From contig JBHGBM010000005.1 of NCBI GenBank assembly GCA_041946965.1, positions 1 to 64,000 on the forward strand: 64,000 nt of DNA, in the 5' to 3' direction. Within the stretch, counting starts at the first letter, position 1. Every line of letters starts with the position of its first letter. Origin of the DNA: JBHGBM01 sp041946965. GTDB taxonomy: Bacteria; Acidobacteriota; Terriglobia; Bryobacterales; Bryobacteraceae. Positions 1-8,912 of this stretch are shown here, one piece after another. Position numbers and translations under genes: made by a program. Below the pieces are notes generated by a model. The model saw only the letters and a program-made list of their open reading frames with translations, made no database searches and was not told where the DNA came from.

Positions 1-734
1 TTGGTGCCCGAGCGCGTGGTGACGTTGATGGCGCCGCCGTTGGAGTGCCCGTACTGCGCGTCGAACATGGTGGTCTGGATCTTGATTTCCTCCACGGAGT
101 CGATCGAGGGAATGTACACGGGGCCGCCGCTATTGTGGGCGACCGTGTCGGGAATGCCGTCAATCAGGTACTCGATGCGTCCCGTGGTGGATCCGCCGCC
201 CGCAATGCTGAAGTTACCCGCCCCGTTGCCGGTGATGCTGCCGCCTCCGCCCGTCACTCCGGCGGCCAGCCGGACGTTGTACAGCACGTTTCGCGAGATG
301 CTCACCGGGACGGCGCCGAGCGCGGATCTGTCCAGCACCTGGCCAAGGTCCGCGCCCGCCGTGGTCAGCAGAGGCGCGCTGGCCGTGACCGTTACGCTTT
401 CCGACGCCGTGCCGAGTTCCAGGACCATGTCGACGGTCACCTGCGTGTTGGTCTGCACGCGAATCCCCTGCCGCTCGAAGCGTTTGAAGCCGGGCTGATC
501 CACACGGACCGTGTAGTTGCCGGGGTTGAGAAATGGAGCCTGGTAATTACCGGCTTCGTTGGTGGTGGTGGGAACGGCGACGTTCGTGTCGACGTTGACG
601 ACATCCACCTTGGCGCCCGCGACCGGGGCGCCGGAGGGATCGATCACCCGTCCGAGAATGGTGCCCCGCGACTCCTGGGCGGCGGCAGAGATGGCGACCA
701 GCGCCAAAGCCAGCACACGCGCGTGAATCCGCAT
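1..734 (-). CDS. TonB-dependent receptor (Oar-like), N-terminal part, cut by window edge
   Basis: This is an outer-membrane receptor of the large acidobacterial Oar-like group, presumably importing oligosaccharides or peptides. Only the first 244 residues are present because the gene runs off the left edge. The start at 734 follows a good ribosome site (AGGAGG). A signal peptide (about residues 1-20) is followed by a carboxypeptidase-regulatory-like Ig domain (about 21-110, with GRVIDPSGAPVAGAKV), then the start of the plug domain, including YLIDGIPD and the SVEEIKIQT motif typical of these receptors. The family assignment is firm. The substrate cannot be told. The other three receptors in the window have the same N-terminal layout. 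Confidence 0.9.
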   Translation of the reverse strand, partial: MRIHARVLALALVAISAAAQESRGTILGRVIDPSGAPVAGAKVDVVNVDTNVAVPTTTNEAGNYQAPFLNPGNYTVRVDQPGFKRFERQGIRVQTNTQVTVDMVLELGTASESVTVTASAPLLTTAGADLGQVLDRSALGAVPVSISRNVLYNVRLAAGVTGGGGSITGNGAGNFSIAGGGSTTGRIEYLIDGIPDTVAHNSGGPVYIPSIDSVEEIKIQTTMFDAQYGHSNGGAINVTTRSGT

Positions 735-752
735 ACAGCCTCCTGGGCTGGT

Positions 753-782
753 AGTATATCGTCCGTCCCGGCTCTACGCCAA
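753..782 (-). promoter_or_regulatory. Candidate promoter of the partial TonB receptor
   Basis: Read on the minus strand, TTGGCG and TATACT are separated by 18 bp, and the TATACT lies about 19 bp upstream of the receptor start codon. The spacing suits a housekeeping sigma factor, but the -35 element matches only partly. This is a sequence-only prediction. Confidence 0.35.
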
Positions 783-870
783 CAAGGGAGTCCCCGTGGC
801 CCTGCGGGCCGTCAAGAATCACGAAGACGCGTGCGCATCGGCGGCAGACCCCGGGACACCGCGCCGGCGC

Positions 871-1191
871 TCAGTCGGCCTGCGGGTGCGGAGCCAGCGC
901 GGCGCGCGGCTCCAGCCCGCGGTCGCTCGGCATGATCAGCCACGCCGCCAGGTAGGCGATGAAGCCCACTCCGGTCATGAGCGCAAGCGCCAGCCAGAGA
1001 ACGCGCACAAGGGTGACATCCACGTCCAGGTAGCGCGCGAAACCGGAACACACCCCGGCGATCTTCTTCTCGCGCTTATCCAGCATCAGCGGCTTGGCGG
1101 GCGCGGACCCGGCAACCCCGGTCGCCCTTCCGCACCGCGAGCAGAAGCGGTCCTCGCCGCGAAGTTCCGTGCCACAGCTCGTACAGTACAT
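871..1191 (-). CDS. Zinc-ribbon PspC-domain membrane protein
   Basis: A 106-aa protein. It starts with a zinc ribbon (CTSC and CSRC pairs within the first 22 residues). A PspC domain follows from about residue 36 (KKIAGVCSGFARYLDVDVTLVRV), with one hydrophobic segment ending in AAWLIMPSD. PspC proteins act at the inner membrane in envelope-stress responses, but the zinc-ribbon/PspC form is widespread and mostly uncharacterised. The start at 1191 is chosen over an in-frame ATG at 1245 because it has a strong ribosome site (AAGGGAGGA) and places the zinc ribbon at the N terminus. It stands alone between a receptor and fliM, so the neighbours say little about its role. Confidence 0.8.
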   Translation of the reverse strand: MYCTSCGTELRGEDRFCSRCGRATGVAGSAPAKPLMLDKREKKIAGVCSGFARYLDVDVTLVRVLWLALALMTGVGFIAYLAAWLIMPSDRGLEPRAALAPHPQAD

Positions 1192-1254
1192 GGCGTCCTC
1201 CCTTGAGGAAGTACGCAGGTTCGGCACGGAATGTTCCGCCGTCACTTTCCGTCC

Positions 1255-2205
1255 TTACAACCGGCGCGCCGGGGCGGTCACGGAGAAGGCGCGGCGGCCG
1301 TTGGATTCCACCAGCCGTCCCTCGTACTTGTTCTTGCCGTTCACAAACAGCGAGAGCGCACGCTCCAGGGGGTAATCGAAGGTCAGCACGTCGCCGGCTT
1401 CGAGCGCCAGCGCGTCGGCCATGCTGATCGTGGGCCCTTGGAGCCGGGCGTCGAGGTCCAGCTTGCACGCGGCCACCTGGCGGAAGCGGGCGTTCTGCTC
1501 TTCGCCGCGCGCTTCGGCCTTGCGCTCGTAATGCTGGATGAACGCCTTGCGCAACTGCCGGAGCGTGGTGGAGTGCATGCCGAGGTTCATCAGCCCGATG
1601 TTGCCGCCCACGCGCAGGTCGATGGCGACCGCCACGATGGTGTCGTCTGGGGAAGAGACCTGTAGCAACTGCGGCTCCGTCAGGCGCCGCTCCAGAGTAA
1701 GGCTGATCGCGGTGATCGGCCTCCAGGCGGTCTCCAGTTCCCGGAGAATGATGACGTAAATATTGTCGAGCAGGCTCTGTTCCAGTTCGGTCAGCGCGCG
1801 GTCGGCTTTTTCTGGCCGGCCGCTTCCGCCCAGCAGCATCTCCACAATCGGGAACGCGACCGAGGGGTTCATTTCCAGCAGCGCCGTGCCGCCGGTGGGC
1901 TGTACGCCCAGCGTGACCAGACAGGTGGGCGAGCTGAAGGAGAGGTAAAACTCGGCGAAGGAGAGCTGTTCGATGGAGATGACGTTGGCGGCCACGTAGG
2001 CGCGAAGGTAGGCGGAGAGGCTGGCGGCCAGGTTGCGCGCGAAATTCTCGTGCAGGAGCCGGATCAGGCGCAACTGGTCCTTGCCGATGCGATCCACGCG
2101 CCGGAAATCGTACTCCTGAACCGCCGGGCCGGAAGCCGACGCGCTGTGGCCGCTCACTTTTTCAAATGTCGCGTCGATTTCCTCTTGACTGAGTGGCCGC
2201 TCCAC
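1255..2205 (-). CDS. fliM: Flagellar motor switch protein FliM
   Basis: A 316-aa protein of normal FliM length. The N terminus (LSQEEIDATF) corresponds to the CheY-P-binding peptide LSQxEIDALL, with the last two leucines replaced by TF. The middle domain is well conserved (YDFRRVDRIGKDQLR, HENFARNLAASLSAYLR, FPIVEMLLGGSG). The C terminus is a SpoA/FliN-like domain (about 240-310). FliM forms the C-ring and sets the direction of rotation. The start codon is GTG. No other flagellar or chemotaxis gene lies in the window, so this copy sits outside any local flagellar cluster. It is either the only FliM, with its partners elsewhere, or an extra one. Confidence 0.9.
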   Translation of the reverse strand: MERPLSQEEIDATFEKVSGHSASASGPAVQEYDFRRVDRIGKDQLRLIRLLHENFARNLAASLSAYLRAYVAANVISIEQLSFAEFYLSFSSPTCLVTLGVQPTGGTALLEMNPSVAFPIVEMLLGGSGRPEKADRALTELEQSLLDNIYVIILRELETAWRPITAISLTLERRLTEPQLLQVSSPDDTIVAVAIDLRVGGNIGLMNLGMHSTTLRQLRKAFIQHYERKAEARGEEQNARFRQVAACKLDLDARLQGPTISMADALALEAGDVLTFDYPLERALSLFVNGKNKYEGRLVESNGRRAFSVTAPARRL

Positions 2206-2235
2206 GCCCCTCTATCGGCAGAACGGCGGCAAACT

Positions 2236-3042
2236 TTATTTCTTCAGAACCTCGTAAAGGACCGCGCCCTCGCCCTTGGATTTCACTTCCGCATCGAAGA
2301 ACTCCACGATCTTGTCGCGCCGCGCCAGCAGCGCGTCGATCTCCGTGTTGGTCAGGTACGGTTTCAGATTTGCCTGGAGCGTTGGCTTGTCGAGCGCGCG
2401 CATGCGTTCCAGCAGCACACGGTCGCAACGGGTGAGGTTCTTGACGTTGGGCAGGTCCTTGCGGATGCGGAAGGCCCGCGTGTGGTCGATCATCCACATG
2501 TTCCAGTCCTTCTGGATCAGCAGGTTTTGCAGGTTGCGATCGGTGTTGCAGATGAGTTGGTCGAAGACGCGAACCATGTACATGTACTTGTTCCAAAGAT
2601 CGGGATTCGGCGGGTCTATGTTCTTCTTTCGCCGCGCATCCTCGTCCATCATCACGTCGTCCACCCACCAGGTGAACGCGGAGGTCTTGCCCGCCCACTT
2701 GCGCTCCACCGAAACGGGAACGTTCTCCAGGCCGAGCATCGTCGCCAGCCGGTAGCCCGCGATGTTGAACTTGTACGTATCCTTGAAGTTCAGCTCCACG
2801 GCTCTGTCCGACCTGAACTCGGTGCGGGTCTCGTCAATGGATTGAATGTGCGCGTCGTGAGTGATCTTCCCGTCCGACAGAGTGGCGCGCAACGACCGCG
2901 TGACGCCCTTCGCCGCCTGCTTATGGCTGATCACTTTGGCCGTCCGCAGGAACTCCTCCATCTCCGTGCGGCTGAGGTTAGGGGTCCCCTGCTGTGCCCA
3001 TGTGAGGGCGGCCGCCAGCGCCAGTAGCATTCCAGAGCGCAT
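2236..3042 (-). CDS. Exported protein with a PI4K/HipA/FAM20-like kinase motif
   Basis: A 268-aa protein with a short signal peptide (about 1-17, LALAAALTWAQ). Most of the remainder resembles the kinase-like fold shared by PI3/4-kinases, HipA and FAM20. It has a glycine-containing N-lobe strand (residues 46-58), KFNIAGYRLATMLGL (91-105) and a catalytic-loop-like motif FDQLICNTDRNLQNLLI with D168, R169, N170 and N173. A DFG-equivalent IDH has its Asp at 186. These residues match the D-x4-N plus metal-binding Asp of the fold, which suggests ATP binding. No member with this layout is named to my knowledge. The start has a strong ribosome site (GGAAGGAGGAGG). The gene lies 30 bp upstream of fliM on the same strand. 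The fold call is inference; the leader and motif are visible. Confidence 0.6.
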   Translation of the reverse strand: MRSGMLLALAAALTWAQQGTPNLSRTEMEEFLRTAKVISHKQAAKGVTRSLRATLSDGKITHDAHIQSIDETRTEFRSDRAVELNFKDTYKFNIAGYRLATMLGLENVPVSVERKWAGKTSAFTWWVDDVMMDEDARRKKNIDPPNPDLWNKYMYMVRVFDQLICNTDRNLQNLLIQKDWNMWMIDHTRAFRIRKDLPNVKNLTRCDRVLLERMRALDKPTLQANLKPYLTNTEIDALLARRDKIVEFFDAEVKSKGEGAVLYEVLKK

Positions 3043-3044
3043 AG

Positions 3045-3081
3045 CCTCCTCCTTCCTGGGAGTGGTCCAGAGCTAATCATA
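3045..3081 (-). promoter_or_regulatory. Ribosome site and candidate -10 element of the kinase-like gene
   Basis: Upstream of the ATG at 3042 on the minus strand is a long purine-rich ribosome site (GGAAGGAGGAGG, about 3045-3056). A TATGAT hexamer lies at 3076-3081 within TTGTATGATTAG. I see no clear -35 element. Confidence 0.35.
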
Positions 3082-3460
3082 CAATGGGCGGACGCCCGCG
3101 GTTCCCTCCGCGTAAAAAATTACTCGCGGCAACCGCGGCCTGGGAGGACCCGGGCGGTGAAGTTCGACCGTGCATCCTTCAGACAGCCGGCGCGCCGGGG
3201 GCGGGAAATGCGATTATCACCCTTGTTTTCAACATGATCTCTGGGGCGCCTGGCCCGCGCGCAGCACCCCGAAGACACCCGGCGGCCCGGACCCGCCGGG
3301 TTTGGCCCGATTCGTGCTCCCCCGGCCAGTGGGTCATGGATGAGTTACACACATTGGCGTTGCACGTGGCAGAGTCGGTCCTGAACTCGGATGACTCGGA
3401 CCCCGCCGCGCGGGAATTGGCCCGGGCCCTGCTGGACGCCGCCGCCGAATCCCGCCCGGA
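3082..3460. other. Intergenic stretch with a doubtful small plus-strand reading frame
   Basis: About 380 bp lie between the promoter of the kinase-like gene and the end of the beta-helix gene. The only coding candidate starts at ATG 3336 and ends at 3563 on the plus strand (75 aa, starting MDELHTLALHVAES). Its first 40 residues could form an acidic helix, but it lacks a ribosome site. Its last 103 bp run antisense through the C terminus of the beta-helix gene. A small hairpin (CCCGG at 3286-3290 with CCGGG at 3296-3300, followed by TTT) is also present. I do not call a gene here. Confidence 0.4.
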
Positions 3461-5332
3461 TCAGGGCAGCCCCGCCCGGACTCTCGGCCCCACCGAAGAG
3501 GTGTCGATCGCCTGGAACCCCAGCTTGATGGCGGGCGATCCGGCGCGCAATCTGAAATCGTAGTTCGAGGCGTTCTCAAACAGCGGATCCGCCACCACCG
3601 AGCCCGGGTCCTGCCCCTGCTCCTTCCATTCCGCGGCGCTCCGCCCCGCGAAGCTCACCCCGCCGCGCTCGTCCCAGTACACGTTGCGATCCATCTTGAA
3701 CTGCGCGCCGGTCCAGTTGCCGCCCAGCAGCTTGCCGGAGTCGAAATAAACGATGTTGCCCTCGAAGGTGAAGGAAAGGTGGGGCTCCGCGCGCGTGCGC
3801 ATGAGCTGGTACTCGTGCCCGAAGGCGAAGATGTTGTTCCGCACCAGGTTCTCACGCCCGTAGTGCTGGTGGAAGCCCGCGCTCTTGGTACGGTAGACGA
3901 CATTATTTTCGATCAGCATCTGCGAGGAGCCTTCGTCGGGATAGATGCCCCATCCGCCGTAGGTGAAAGACCGCACGTCGTGAATGAGATTGTTGCGGAT
4001 CACCGTGCCCGGCTGAATGCCAAGGGTGTAAATGGCGCCCATGTCGCTCAGCATATCGAGCCCGATATGGTGCAGGTGGTTGTATTCGATGAGGTTGCCC
4101 TTGCACAGGTTCGGCCCGTAGCCCCAGGTCCAGCCCACCGAAATCGCCGTGTAATAGAGATCGTGAATGTGGTTGTGCGCGAGTGTGTTGCGGCTGCTCT
4201 GCCCCACCCAGATACCGACGGCGGCGGGATAGACGCGGCCAAGCCGGTTGATATCGTTGTCTCTCACCACATGCTCGAAGTTGCGGTCCGCTTCCTCGGT
4301 CCGCTGCACGGTCTCGCCGATCTTCACGCCGCCGCCGCCCATATCGAAAATGCGGTTGCCCGCCACGCGGTTGCGCCGGGAACCGCGCCCGAACCAGATG
4401 GCGTAGCCGCCCATCTGCGAAAAAGAGCAGTGCTCCACCGCCACGTCCTCCGCGTTCACGGCCTCGAAGGCGGAAGCGGCCTCAATGGCGGCCTGGGTGT
4501 CGGCGTAGCCCTTGGGGCCGATGGTCCACTCGGTGTGGCGGAAGTCCAGGCCGCGAAAGGTGACGTTGCGGGCGCCGTCGATGCGCACGAGTTGGGTCAA
4601 CGCGGGCGCGATGATGAGGTCCTTGTCCGGCTGCTCGCCGGTGACGGGCCAATACGATACGGTCTCCCCGTCCACCAGAAACTCGCCGGCGGAATCAAGC
4701 CCGTCCGGCGCGTTTTCGATCCAGTAGCGCGCGTCTCTTTCCTTGTTGGACGGCCGCGGATTTCCAGCGAGGCGCGCAATGTGGCCGCCCTCGTCCACAT
4801 CCACGATGGGCATGCGGATCTCGGCCCAGGCCAGCAGGGCAATCACTTCCACGCCGCGTCCGGCCCACTCCCGGCGAATGTCGCCGCCGCGATAGCGCAG
4901 CAGGAAGGGCTTGTCCTGCGAGCTGGGGCCGTCGATGCGGTAGAAGCCCTGGTTGGGCGTGCGGGCGCGCTGCGCGCGGCGTCCGTTCACGAACAGTTGG
5001 CGGAAAACGCCGCCGGAGGGCGCGGTCCAGATATTGGCCCGCGCGCGGGTCCAGCCGGTGATGGGGCGCCCGCCGCTGAGAATGGCGCGCTCGCCCGGCT
5101 GGCCCTGCCAGGTGACGTTGGAATCCTCCGCGCCGAGTTCCAACGGCTCGCTCAGATAGTAAGTGCCTTCGCGCACCAGGATGGTGACCGGCCCGGTGGA
5201 ACCGGAGCGGCGCATCTGGCGCACGGCGTCGCGCGCGGCGGCGGGGGAGCGCAGAGGCCCCCCGGGAGAAACGGTGAGGGTGGCGGCCTGGAGCGCGCCG
5301 GCGATCAGGAGCAGCGCGATGGTTCGCAGCAT
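3461..5332 (-). CDS. Secreted right-handed beta-helix protein, possible GH141-like glycosidase
   Basis: A 623-aa protein with a signal peptide (MLRTIALLLIAGALQAA). The next segment, with RSPAAARDAVRQMRR, GPVTILVREGTYYLSEPLEL and GGRPITGW, is the typical opening of secreted parallel beta-helix proteins, including glycoside hydrolase family 141. Repeated strand-turn units with Asn ladders (for example NRVAGNRIFDMGGGGVKIG, IENNVVYRTKSAGFHQHYG) fill residues 230-560. Such proteins act on complex plant or microbial polysaccharides outside the cell. GH141 members include fucosidase and xylanase activities, so the exact substrate is unknown. It is transcribed away from the ADOP operon, sharing a 74-bp divergent intergenic region. 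Confidence 0.75.
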   Translation of the reverse strand: MLRTIALLLIAGALQAATLTVSPGGPLRSPAAARDAVRQMRRSGSTGPVTILVREGTYYLSEPLELGAEDSNVTWQGQPGERAILSGGRPITGWTRARANIWTAPSGGVFRQLFVNGRRAQRARTPNQGFYRIDGPSSQDKPFLLRYRGGDIRREWAGRGVEVIALLAWAEIRMPIVDVDEGGHIARLAGNPRPSNKERDARYWIENAPDGLDSAGEFLVDGETVSYWPVTGEQPDKDLIIAPALTQLVRIDGARNVTFRGLDFRHTEWTIGPKGYADTQAAIEAASAFEAVNAEDVAVEHCSFSQMGGYAIWFGRGSRRNRVAGNRIFDMGGGGVKIGETVQRTEEADRNFEHVVRDNDINRLGRVYPAAVGIWVGQSSRNTLAHNHIHDLYYTAISVGWTWGYGPNLCKGNLIEYNHLHHIGLDMLSDMGAIYTLGIQPGTVIRNNLIHDVRSFTYGGWGIYPDEGSSQMLIENNVVYRTKSAGFHQHYGRENLVRNNIFAFGHEYQLMRTRAEPHLSFTFEGNIVYFDSGKLLGGNWTGAQFKMDRNVYWDERGGVSFAGRSAAEWKEQGQDPGSVVADPLFENASNYDFRLRAGSPAIKLGFQAIDTSSVGPRVRAGLP

Positions 5333-5406
5333 AACCGCTCCATTGTGGCACCCCGCCGCGGGGTCTGACTATCGCTTTTGGGTCCGGCCGCGTCAAAATA
5401 CCCAAT

Positions 5407-7941
5407 ATGCGGCAAGACCTCCGGTACGCCTGTCGCGTGTTCCGCCAGAATCCCGGCTTCACGGCGGTCGCGGTGCTCTCGCTGGCGCTCGGCATCGGCG
5501 CCAATACGGCGATCTTCAGCCTGATCAACGCCGTCCTGCTGCGGTATCTGCCGGTGCGCGCACCGGAGGAACTGGTGATCCTGGCGCGCAACCCTCCGCG
5601 GCCCTCCGCCTCGACGAACTACCCCGATTACGTCTATCTCCGCGACAACGCGAAATCCTATTCCGGCGTGATCGCCTACAGCGGCGTCTGGGCCTGGGGT
5701 TTCGCCGCCGAAGGACAGGCAACGCAACTGGCCGGGGTCTCGATGGTCAGCGGCAATTACTTCGACGTGCTCGGCGTGACGCCCGCGCTGGGCCGCGTGT
5801 TCAACGAGGAAGACAACAAGACCGAGGGCGCGCACCCGTATGCCGTCCTGAGCCATGGTTTCTGGATGCGCGCTTTTGGCGGCGACACCGGGGTGATCGG
5901 CAGGCGCGTGCGCATCAACGGTTCGCCGTTCACCGTGGTGGGAGTCTCGCGGGCGGGCTTCACCGGCGCCGAGGTGGGCGCGTCGCCCGACGTCTTCGTT
6001 CCGGTGATGATGGTACGGAGCCTGAACCCGTCCATGCGGGACTGGAACACGCGGTTCTTCTGGTGGCTGACGACGATCGCGCGTCTCAAGCCCGGCGTGA
6101 GCCTTCAGCAGGCCAACGCCGAGCTGGTGGTGCTGAGGGAGCGCATTGAGGCCAACGACCCGCGCAATCGCCGCGGGGCGCCCGCATGGGACAAAGACCG
6201 GGCCATACGGCAGCGCGGCGTGGTCTTGCCGGGCGCGCACGGCTTCGCGTTCATGCGCAACATGGTGCAGAAGCCCCTGCTGATTTTGATGGTGGTGGCC
6301 GGAGTCGTGCTGCTGATCGCCTGCGCCAACGTGGCCAACCTGCTGCTGGCGCGCGCGGCGGCGCGGCAGCGCGAGATCGCCATCCGGCTTTCCATAGGGG
6401 CGGCGCGCTGGCGGCTGGTGCGGCAGTTGCTCGTGGAAAGCGTCCTGCTTTCCGTCCTGGGCGCGGCGGCGGGTACGGCGTTTGCCTGGGTGGGGGTGCG
6501 AATCCTGATGGGGTTCGCGCCGCGCGGCGGATTCCCCCTCACGCTGGATCTGACGCCGGACTGGCGCGTGCTGCTGTTCCTGTTCGCCGTGGCGCTGGCT
6601 GCGGGAACGCTGGCGGGACTGGCCCCCGCGCTGCGCGCCACACGCCCTGAAATTCTGCCGTGGCTGAAATCGGAAACCGCGCCGCCCGGTTTCGGCGGGC
6701 GCCGCTTCGATTTGCGCAAGGGCCTGGTGGTGGTGCAGATCGCGCTCTCGGTGCTGTTGATCGCCGGAGCCGCGCTGTTCGTGAGGAGCCTGGCGAACCT
6801 GCGCGGGCTGGATCCGGGCTTCCGCCGGGAGAACGTCCTGCTGGTCTCTATAGACCCCAGGCTGATCGGATACAAGGCGCAGCAGGTGAAGACGTTCTTC
6901 GACCGGCTCATCACCGGTACGCAGCGGTTGCCGGGAGTGCGCTCCGCCTCCGGAGCCGCCATCGTGCCGCTGGGCGGCATGCGGTGGAACGGCGACGTGA
7001 CGGTGGAAGGTTACAGGCGCAAGGCCGATGAGCGGCCCTACGTGGACTTCAACACCGTCACGCCGCGGTGGTTCGAGACGGTAGGAATCCCCATTCTGCT
7101 GGGACGCGACTTCCGCGAGCAGGACATCCCGCTGGTGGCCAAAGACCGCCCGGAGAATTTCAAGCCGGAGATGGAAGACGACTGGCGGGGCGATATCGCG
7201 CGCGTGGCGGTGGTCAACGAGAGCTTCGCGCGGCGGTATTTCGGCGGCCAGAGCCCCGTAGGGAAGCGCTTCTCGCAAGGGATGGAATACCGCGCCGGAA
7301 AGTCCTTCGAGATCATCGGGGTGGTGCGGGACGCGCACTATTTCAACCTGCGCGAAGAAGTGGAGCCGATGGTGTACGTGCCCGCGTGGACCGCCGCCTC
7401 CGAACGCATGTGGCTCTGCGTCCGGACCGCCGGCGAGCCGGCGGCGCTGATCTCCGGCGTCCGGCGGCGGGTGCGGGAGATCGATCCGGGCCTGTGGATC
7501 ATGAACGCCCGCACGCTGGAGCAAAATCTGGACGACAACATTGTGCAGGAGCGCATGGTGGCGACGTTGAGCGGCCTTTTTAGCCTGCTCGCTCTGGCGC
7601 TGGCCGCGGTGGGGCTCTACGGCGTGATGGCGCACGCGGTGACGCGCCGCACGCGCGAGATCGGCATTCGCATGGCGATGGGTGCGCCGCGCGGCGAGGT
7701 GCTCTGGATGGTGCTGCGCGACGCGCTCCTGATGGCGGCCGCCGGCGCGGTGCTCGGGATCCCCGCGGCGCTGGCCCTGAGCAAGCTGGCCGCCAGCCTC
7801 CTGTTCGGCGTGAGCCCGCAGGACCCGGTGACGCTGGCCGCGGCGGTGGCCTTGCTGGGGGTGGTGGCGGCGGCGGCAAGCTGGCTGCCCGCCCGGCGCG
7901 CCGCCACCGTGGACCCGATGGATGCACTAAGGTATGAATGA
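5407..7941 (+). CDS. ADOP-family FtsX/MacB-like permease
   Basis: An 844-aa inner-membrane permease of the acidobacterial duplicated orphan permease (ADOP) type. The N terminus (MRQDLRYACRVFRQNPGFTA, then a membrane helix with LALGIGANTAIFSLINAVLL) is diagnostic. It has two MacB-like periplasmic domains (about 45-240 and 460-670) and two FtsX cores (about 270-400, with ANVANLLLARAAARQREIAI, and 700-840, with AVTRRTREIGIRMAMGAPR). No ATPase gene lies beside it, as expected for ADOPs. The related MacB moves lipoproteins, toxins or macrolides by mechanotransmission, but the ADOP substrate is unknown. Its stop codon overlaps the next start by 4 bp, so it is probably co-translated with the three enzymes downstream. 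Confidence 0.92.
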   Translation: MRQDLRYACRVFRQNPGFTAVAVLSLALGIGANTAIFSLINAVLLRYLPVRAPEELVILARNPPRPSASTNYPDYVYLRDNAKSYSGVIAYSGVWAWGFAAEGQATQLAGVSMVSGNYFDVLGVTPALGRVFNEEDNKTEGAHPYAVLSHGFWMRAFGGDTGVIGRRVRINGSPFTVVGVSRAGFTGAEVGASPDVFVPVMMVRSLNPSMRDWNTRFFWWLTTIARLKPGVSLQQANAELVVLRERIEANDPRNRRGAPAWDKDRAIRQRGVVLPGAHGFAFMRNMVQKPLLILMVVAGVVLLIACANVANLLLARAAARQREIAIRLSIGAARWRLVRQLLVESVLLSVLGAAAGTAFAWVGVRILMGFAPRGGFPLTLDLTPDWRVLLFLFAVALAAGTLAGLAPALRATRPEILPWLKSETAPPGFGGRRFDLRKGLVVVQIALSVLLIAGAALFVRSLANLRGLDPGFRRENVLLVSIDPRLIGYKAQQVKTFFDRLITGTQRLPGVRSASGAAIVPLGGMRWNGDVTVEGYRRKADERPYVDFNTVTPRWFETVGIPILLGRDFREQDIPLVAKDRPENFKPEMEDDWRGDIARVAVVNESFARRYFGGQSPVGKRFSQGMEYRAGKSFEIIGVVRDAHYFNLREEVEPMVYVPAWTAASERMWLCVRTAGEPAALISGVRRRVREIDPGLWIMNARTLEQNLDDNIVQERMVATLSGLFSLLALALAAVGLYGVMAHAVTRRTREIGIRMAMGAPRGEVLWMVLRDALLMAAAGAVLGIPAALALSKLAASLLFGVSPQDPVTLAAAVALLGVVAAAASWLPARRAATVDPMDALRYE

Positions 7942-8912
7942 TGACCCGTCGTGAATTCGTCGCTTTGAGCTTGGCCGCCGTGCCCGCGCGGGGCCGGGTG
8001 ATGACCGTGCGGGGCCCGGTGGCGCCCGCCGCGCTCGGCGCGCTGCTGCCGCACGAGCACCTGATGTCCGCCTTCGGCGAGGAGCCCGCCGATACCGCCG
8101 ACTACGACCGTGAGGCCCTTGCCGCCGCCGTTCTGCCGTACCTGGCGAAGCTGAAGAAACTCGGCTGCGGCGCCATAGCCGACTGCACCGCGGCGCGTTT
8201 CGGCCGCGACCCGGCGCTGCTGCGCGCGCTCTCGGAAAAGAGCGGCCTGCACGTGCTGACCAACACCGGCTATTACGGCGCGGCCAAGGACCGCTACGTG
8301 CCGCCGCACGCTTTCGAGGAAACCCCGCGGCAGATCGCCGCGCGCTGGACGCGCGAGTGGCGCGAGGGCATCGCCGGCACCGGCATACGCCCCGGGCTCA
8401 TCAAGCTCGGCGTGGACCCTGGGCCGCTCTCGGCCATCGACCGCAAGCTGGTGGAAGCCGGCGCTATCGCGCATCGCGAGACCGGGCTCGCGGTTGCCGT
8501 GCATACCGGGGACAGCCCGGCGGGCGCGCGCGAGCAGATCGCCATTTTCCGCCAGGCCGGGGTTTCGCCCCGCGCCTGGATGTGGGTGCACGCCAACAAC
8601 TGCAAGGATGACGCCGCGCTGCGCTGGGCCGCGGAGCAAGGCGCGTGGCTCTCCTTCGACGGCCTGGACGCGGCCACCGCCCCGCGCCACCTGGAACTCG
8701 TGCAGATGGTGAAGAAGCTCGGCCGCCTGGACCAGGTGCTGCTCTCCCACGATGGCAACTCCTTCCGCGCCGGCCGCCCGCCCAAGCCGTATGACGCGCT
8801 GTTCACGGACTTCATCCCGCGGTTGCGCGCCGCCGGCTTCGCGTCCGCGGAAATCCGCCAGCTCACCCAGCGCAACCCGCAACGCGCGTTCACCATAGAG
8901 GTGCGAACATGA
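7938..8912 (+). CDS. Phosphotriesterase-family metal-dependent hydrolase, Tat-type leader
   Basis: A 324-aa amidohydrolase-superfamily protein of the phosphotriesterase/PHP (phosphotriesterase homology protein) family. Metal-ligand positions are visible: HEH at 39-41 (LLPHEHLM), the bridging Lys at about 156 (GLIKLGVD), His in AVHTGD, His in WVHANN, and Asp at about 272 (SHDGN). Family members hydrolyse lactones, phosphotriesters or phosphorylated sugars. The N terminus MTRREFVALSLAAVPA is a minimal twin-arginine leader, suggesting export, although the hydrophobic stretch is short. It starts within the stop of the ADOP gene and overlaps the GH28 gene by 4 bp. A role in opening sugar lactones or esters released by the neighbours is possible but not shown. 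Confidence 0.85.
   Translation: MMTRREFVALSLAAVPARGRVMTVRGPVAPAALGALLPHEHLMSAFGEEPADTADYDREALAAAVLPYLAKLKKLGCGAIADCTAARFGRDPALLRALSEKSGLHVLTNTGYYGAAKDRYVPPHAFEETPRQIAARWTREWREGIAGTGIRPGLIKLGVDPGPLSAIDRKLVEAGAIAHRETGLAVAVHTGDSPAGAREQIAIFRQAGVSPRAWMWVHANNCKDDAALRWAAEQGAWLSFDGLDAATAPRHLELVQMVKKLGRLDQVLLSHDGNSFRAGRPPKPYDALFTDFIPRLRAAGFASAEIRQLTQRNPQRAFTIEVRT

Noticed and set aside
3336..3563. 75-codon plus-strand frame
   Set aside because: No ribosome site; nearly half lies antisense within the beta-helix gene; no family recognised.
5305..7635. 776-codon minus-strand frame opposite the ADOP permease
   Set aside because: Shadow; the His/Gln/Arg-rich translation has no domain.
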